Source of the DNA: Bacteroidales bacterium UBA1182 | GTDB taxonomy: Bacteria > Bacteroidota > Bacteroidia > Bacteroidales > Bacteroidaceae | Length of the DNA: 27,871 bases | Reading direction: 5' to 3' | NCBI GenBank assembly: GCA_002310015.1 | Contig: DBYQ01000057.1 | Span: forward strand, 1-27,871 | Shown here: positions 25,312 to 27,871 of the stretch, one piece after another | Layout of the letters: each line of letters opens with the position of its first letter | How positions within the stretch are numbered: position 1 is the first letter of the stretch | Notes under the pieces: model-generated | Told to the model about the DNA's origin: nothing | Database searches by the model: none | The model's input: the letters and a program-made list of their open reading frames with translations, nothing else | Position numbers and translations under genes: made by a program

Positions 25312-25851
25312 ATGGGAAAACAGACGGCATTTGACAAGAATACGGTTGAATTCGTGACAGTTGCGGCTGAGTATTGCGCCTTCCTGGAACAGGTCTATGA
25401 CAAGGAGCCTTCAAGGGTGGTTGACGTACTCTGCAAGTTGCTGCCATTGGTATATCTTAAGGCTGCGATGCTTGCTGATACGGAACCTGAGGGTCTCTAT
25501 CTGGAGGAGGTTGTTACTGAGCCTGATTATGATGCCATAAGGCAGATGCTCAGTGAAAAGTTCGGCGAAAACGATGATTATCTTGAGGTGTTTGTGGAGG
25601 ATATGAAATACAGCGACACTCCCGTACGCAGGTGCATATCGGAAGACATGGCTGATATCTATCAGGCCCTCAAGAACTTTGTGCATTCCTACCGCAGCGG
25701 CCTGGATGAGGTCATGGCAGAGGCTGTAGCCGTATGTGCTGAGGGATTCCGTACATATTGGGGGCAGACATTGACAAACACCCTGCGTGCCGTCCACAAT
25801 GTTAGATACAATATTGACCAGAATCTTGACGATCCATCACTTTATGATTGA
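25312..25851 (+). CDS. DUF5063-like protein
   Basis: This 179-residue protein has no signal peptide or membrane segment and is mostly predicted helix (VEFVTVAAEYCAFLEQVYD, VVDVLCKLLPLVYLKAAML). It is acidic. The pattern and the neighbours match the small cytoplasmic family called DUF5063 in Bacteroidales; I assign it from memory of that context, not from a search. No catalytic motif is evident. Its stop overlaps the start of the exonuclease gene (the ATG at 25844 lies inside the last codons), so the two are translationally coupled and may act together. Confidence 0.75.
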   Translation: MGKQTAFDKNTVEFVTVAAEYCAFLEQVYDKEPSRVVDVLCKLLPLVYLKAAMLADTEPEGLYLEEVVTEPDYDAIRQMLSEKFGENDDYLEVFVEDMKYSDTPVRRCISEDMADIYQALKNFVHSYRSGLDEVMAEAVAVCAEGFRTYWGQTLTNTLRAVHNVRYNIDQNLDDPSLYD

Positions 25852-26485
25852 AATACCCAACAAGATAGACAAATCTGAATTGGCCGACAAGCCGAGAGTG
25901 GTTTTTGAAGGCATAATAGAGGAGATAGATACTGAGGAGAGAGCTCAGAAAGCCATTGAAATTCTCCGTACACATAAAGTTGTGGGCTTTGATACTGAAA
26001 CACGTCCCTCATTTACAAAAGGACAGGGACATAAGATAGCTTTGCTGCAACTCTCCACAAATGATATGGCTTACCTGTTCCGCCTTAACAAAATGGGCAT
26101 TCCGGATTGTGTGGCCGATTTTCTTTCAGATGCAGATATTATAAAGGTGGGGCTTTCCGTAAAGGATGATTTCAATTCGCTTGCCAGTCGCCGTGAGCTG
26201 AAACCTGCCGGTTTTGTGGAACTGCAGGAGCTGTGCGGAAGTATAGGTGTTGAAGAAAAAGGTTTACAAAAGATGTATGGTCTGCTGTTTGGCGAGCGTA
26301 TCTCCAAGAACCAGCAGCTAAGTAACTGGGAGATAGAGAGTCTTACCGAGAGCCAGAGGCAGTATGCAGCAGTCGATGCCTGGGCCTGCCTTAGGATATA
26401 TCATTATGTCATGAATCTCAAGAAGTCCGGTGATTACGTGTTAATAAGGAAATATGCAGAAGAGAGTAATACTGAAGAAAGGTAA
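25844..26485 (+). CDS. DEDDy-type 3'-5' exonuclease domain protein
   Basis: This 213-residue protein is a single RNase D/WRN-like exonuclease domain. The metal-binding acidic residues are visible: Asp50 and Glu52 in GFDTETRPS, Asp108 or Asp109 in SVKDDFNSL, and Tyr174 with Asp178 in YAAVDAW (the DEDDy pattern). No HRDC or other RNA-binding domain follows, so it is smaller than RNase D. Substrate may be RNA or DNA ends. I chose ATG 25844 (MIEIPNKIDK), which overlaps the previous stop by 8 nt; the upstream start at 25787 would add 19 atypical residues and a 65-nt overlap. Its 3' end overlaps the next gene by 32 nt. Confidence 0.88.
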   Translation: MIEIPNKIDKSELADKPRVVFEGIIEEIDTEERAQKAIEILRTHKVVGFDTETRPSFTKGQGHKIALLQLSTNDMAYLFRLNKMGIPDCVADFLSDADIIKVGLSVKDDFNSLASRRELKPAGFVELQELCGSIGVEEKGLQKMYGLLFGERISKNQQLSNWEIESLTESQRQYAAVDAWACLRIYHYVMNLKKSGDYVLIRKYAEESNTEER

Positions 26486-27635
26486 GGAGGAGTCACTCAG
26501 GCGTTTTCATCCCTGGATATTCTCAGGTGCCATAGCCAGCATTGAGGGCTCTCCTGAGGAGGGTGATGTGGTTGATGTATATACCCGTGACGGTGAGTGG
26601 ATAGCAGTGGGCCATATACAGGTGGGCAGCATTGCTGTGCGTGTTCTTTCTTTCAGTAAGGAGCCGATTGACCATGCTTTCTGGCTCAAAAGACTCTCTG
26701 TCGCATTTGAAATGCGCCGTTCACTTGGCCTGACAGACCGTAAGGATCATAATATATACCGTCTTGTACACGGCGAGGGTGACAATCTGCCGGGATTGGT
26801 CATTGACATCTATGGCCGCACAGCCGTGATGCAGGCCCATTCAGTAGGTATGCATTGTGACCGCGAGGCCATAGCCGAGGCTCTGCGTGAGGTTATGTGC
26901 AGCTCCATAAGCGGTATTTACTATAAGTCAGAGACAACGCTTCCGTTCAAGGCCGATATCGACCGCGGCAACGGATATATATGGGGTGGTCCGTCCGATG
27001 ACACTCCGCTGGAATACGGCATGAAGATGCCCGTAGATTGGATCAATGGCCAGAAAACAGGTCTGTTCATTGACCAGCGTGAGAACAGGGCGCTTCTGGA
27101 AAGATACGCCAAGGGACGTAACGTGTTGAATATGTTCTGCTATACAGGCGGATTCTCACTTGCTGCCCTCAGGGGAGGCGCCAATCTGGTGCACTCCGTA
27201 GATAGTTCAGCACGTGCCATTGAGCTGACATCGGGTGGCGTAAAGGATAACTTTCCGGGCGATGAGCGTCATGCCGCATTTGCTGAGGATGCGTTTAAGT
27301 TCCTGGACCGCATGGATCCCATTTATGACCTTATTATATTGGATCCGCCCGCCTTTGCCAAGCATAAGGATGCACTCAAGCATGCTTTGATAGGCTATCG
27401 CCGTCTGAATCAGAAGGCTTTTGAAAAGATACAGCCCGGAGGCATCCTGTTTACATTCTCCTGTTCACAGGTGGTAACCAAGGACCAGTTCCGTATGGCG
27501 GTCTTTACAGCAGCGGCTCAAGCCGGTCGTAGTGTAAAGATTCTGTATCAGTTACATCAGCCTGCAGATCATCCGATCAACATATTTCACCCTGAAGGAG
27601 AGTATCTAAAAGGCCTTGTGCTCTCAGTGGAATAG
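26454..27635 (+). CDS. rlmI: RlmI-like 23S rRNA (cytosine-C5) methyltransferase
   Basis: The protein has 393 residues, close to E. coli RlmI (396). An N-terminal PUA RNA-binding domain (about 1-75) is followed by a connecting domain and a Rossmann methyltransferase. Motifs seen: GQKTGLFIDQREN (199-211), AdoMet-binding NMFCYTGGFS (226-235), acidic VHSVDSS, DPPAFAK (297-303) and FSCSQ with the likely catalytic Cys337. RlmI methylates C1962 of 23S rRNA in E. coli; the same target is inferred here. It starts 32 nt before the exonuclease gene ends and is the last gene of this operon. No clear terminator follows it. Confidence 0.88.
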   Translation: MQKRVILKKGKEESLRRFHPWIFSGAIASIEGSPEEGDVVDVYTRDGEWIAVGHIQVGSIAVRVLSFSKEPIDHAFWLKRLSVAFEMRRSLGLTDRKDHNIYRLVHGEGDNLPGLVIDIYGRTAVMQAHSVGMHCDREAIAEALREVMCSSISGIYYKSETTLPFKADIDRGNGYIWGGPSDDTPLEYGMKMPVDWINGQKTGLFIDQRENRALLERYAKGRNVLNMFCYTGGFSLAALRGGANLVHSVDSSARAIELTSGGVKDNFPGDERHAAFAEDAFKFLDRMDPIYDLIILDPPAFAKHKDALKHALIGYRRLNQKAFEKIQPGGILFTFSCSQVVTKDQFRMAVFTAAAQAGRSVKILYQLHQPADHPINIFHPEGEYLKGLVLSVE

Positions 27636-27699
27636 TGTGAAAAAATGTTAAATGACAAGATTTTTATTCTGAATAAGGAATGTATATAAATTAATCACA

Positions 27700-27707
27700 T
27701 ATCTTTG
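27700..27707 (+). promoter_or_regulatory. -7 box of a promoter reading into the right-edge leader
   Basis: TATCTTTG followed by C matches TAnnTTTG. The start would be near 27714. There is no good -33 box at the normal distance, so support rests on one box and on the structured leader that follows. Confidence 0.5.
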
Positions 27708-27713
27708 CTACGT

Positions 27714-27845
27714 GTTTTTCATGGTATTAGATTTAATTTGAAAACGAGTTGTCGTGATGACAACTCGTTTTCTGCGTTTTAGAAAACGCAGAAAACGAGT
27801 TCGGTAAACCTTATTTTATTTCGCTCCGCGAAAGGGCCGCCTTTC
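27714..27845 (+). promoter_or_regulatory. Structured leader with two pairs of mutually exclusive hairpins
   Basis: Hairpin A is a perfect 14-bp stem (27740-27753 with 27759-27772, loop GTGAT). Hairpin B is a perfect 19-bp stem (27762-27780 with 27783-27801, 2-nt centre). They share 27762-27772, so only one can form. Further on, TTTCGC/GCGAAA (27819-27824/27828-27833) and GAAAGG/CCTTTC (27830-27835/27840-27845) share 27830-27833 and also exclude each other. A tiny frame ATG..TGA (27721-27741, MVLDLI) ends at the foot of hairpin A. The segment CATGGTATTAGATTTAA resembles leaders that I associate, from unverified memory, with Bacteroides cold-shock and RNA-binding genes. Hairpin A or B could alternatively act as terminator of the rlmI operon. 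Confidence 0.55.
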
Positions 27846-27871
27846 AGGGTGATGTTTCAATTTGTGTGTCC

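Noticed and set aside
25185..25337. FtsK frame extended by 51 residues upstream
   Set aside because: The extension runs through the intergenic promoter region, has atypical composition and overlaps the start of the divergent gene. The -7 box at 25218-25225 supports the start at 25184.
25787..25843. Upstream start for the exonuclease gene
   Set aside because: It would overlap the DUF5063 gene by 65 nt with unlikely residues; the ATG at 25844 gives the typical coupled overlap.
27740..27801. Three copies of AAAACGAG/CTCGTTTT as a short CRISPR-like array
   Set aside because: The copies alternate in orientation with no uniform spacers; they are arms of hairpins.
27839..27850. Shared decamer CCTTTCAGGG with the left arm of the inverted repeat at 13123-13145
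   Set aside because: Ten bases with no extension on either side can be chance in a window of this size.

Overview
The window looks like chromosome of a Bacteroidales bacterium. Genes lack strong Shine-Dalgarno sequences, and many upstream regions carry the Bacteroides -7 box (TAnnTTTG). The families also fit: FtsX/MacB-type long permeases, a 6-bladed beta-propeller lipoprotein, a CarboxypepD_reg/MG2 surface protein, a secreted TldD-like peptidase, and a DUF5063-exonuclease-RlmI cluster. I do not assign a genus. No tRNA, rRNA, CRISPR array or complete insertion sequence is visible.

Region 1 (1-281) holds the first 30 codons of a minus-strand gene that runs off the window, a hairpin directly upstream of it, and the control region of the first permease.

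Region 2 (282-13095) is an array of three paralogous ABC-transporter permeases on the plus strand. Between permeases 1 and 2 lie two minus-strand genes: a propeller lipoprotein and a 1308-residue exported protein with an N-terminal CarboxypepD_reg-like domain and an MG2-like domain. Each permease has its own copy of one control module. The module has a 17-bp palindrome (TGTCCAAAAATTGGACA or near), a conserved stretch ending in CTTGGA, then TTG-N21-TAnnTTTG. It aligns without gaps over 85 bp in all three copies. The middle palindrome also overlaps the -33 box of the divergent propeller promoter, so one regulator probably controls both directions. No ATPase subunit and no candidate regulator lies in the window.

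Region 3 (13096-13333) is a non-coding stretch between convergent genes. It carries a 23-bp perfect inverted repeat enclosing about 150 nt with several further nested stems: a candidate structured RNA or small mobile element of no family I recognise.

Region 4 (13334-25184, all minus strand) has two transcription units. The upstream unit is ftsK, a LolA-like protein gene, trxB, metF and a short-form metH, spaced 3 to 27 nt apart. The downstream unit is a secreted 1102-residue TldD-like protein with an apparently inactive second half, followed by an MFS exporter.

Region 5 (25312-27635, plus strand) is a tightly overlapping operon: a DUF5063 protein, a DEDDy 3'-5' exonuclease and an RlmI-like rRNA methyltransferase. 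It is divergent from ftsK across a 127-bp region with a -7 box for each direction.

Region 6 (27636-27871) holds a promoter and a leader with two pairs of mutually exclusive hairpins. It probably belongs to a regulated gene that starts beyond the right edge.
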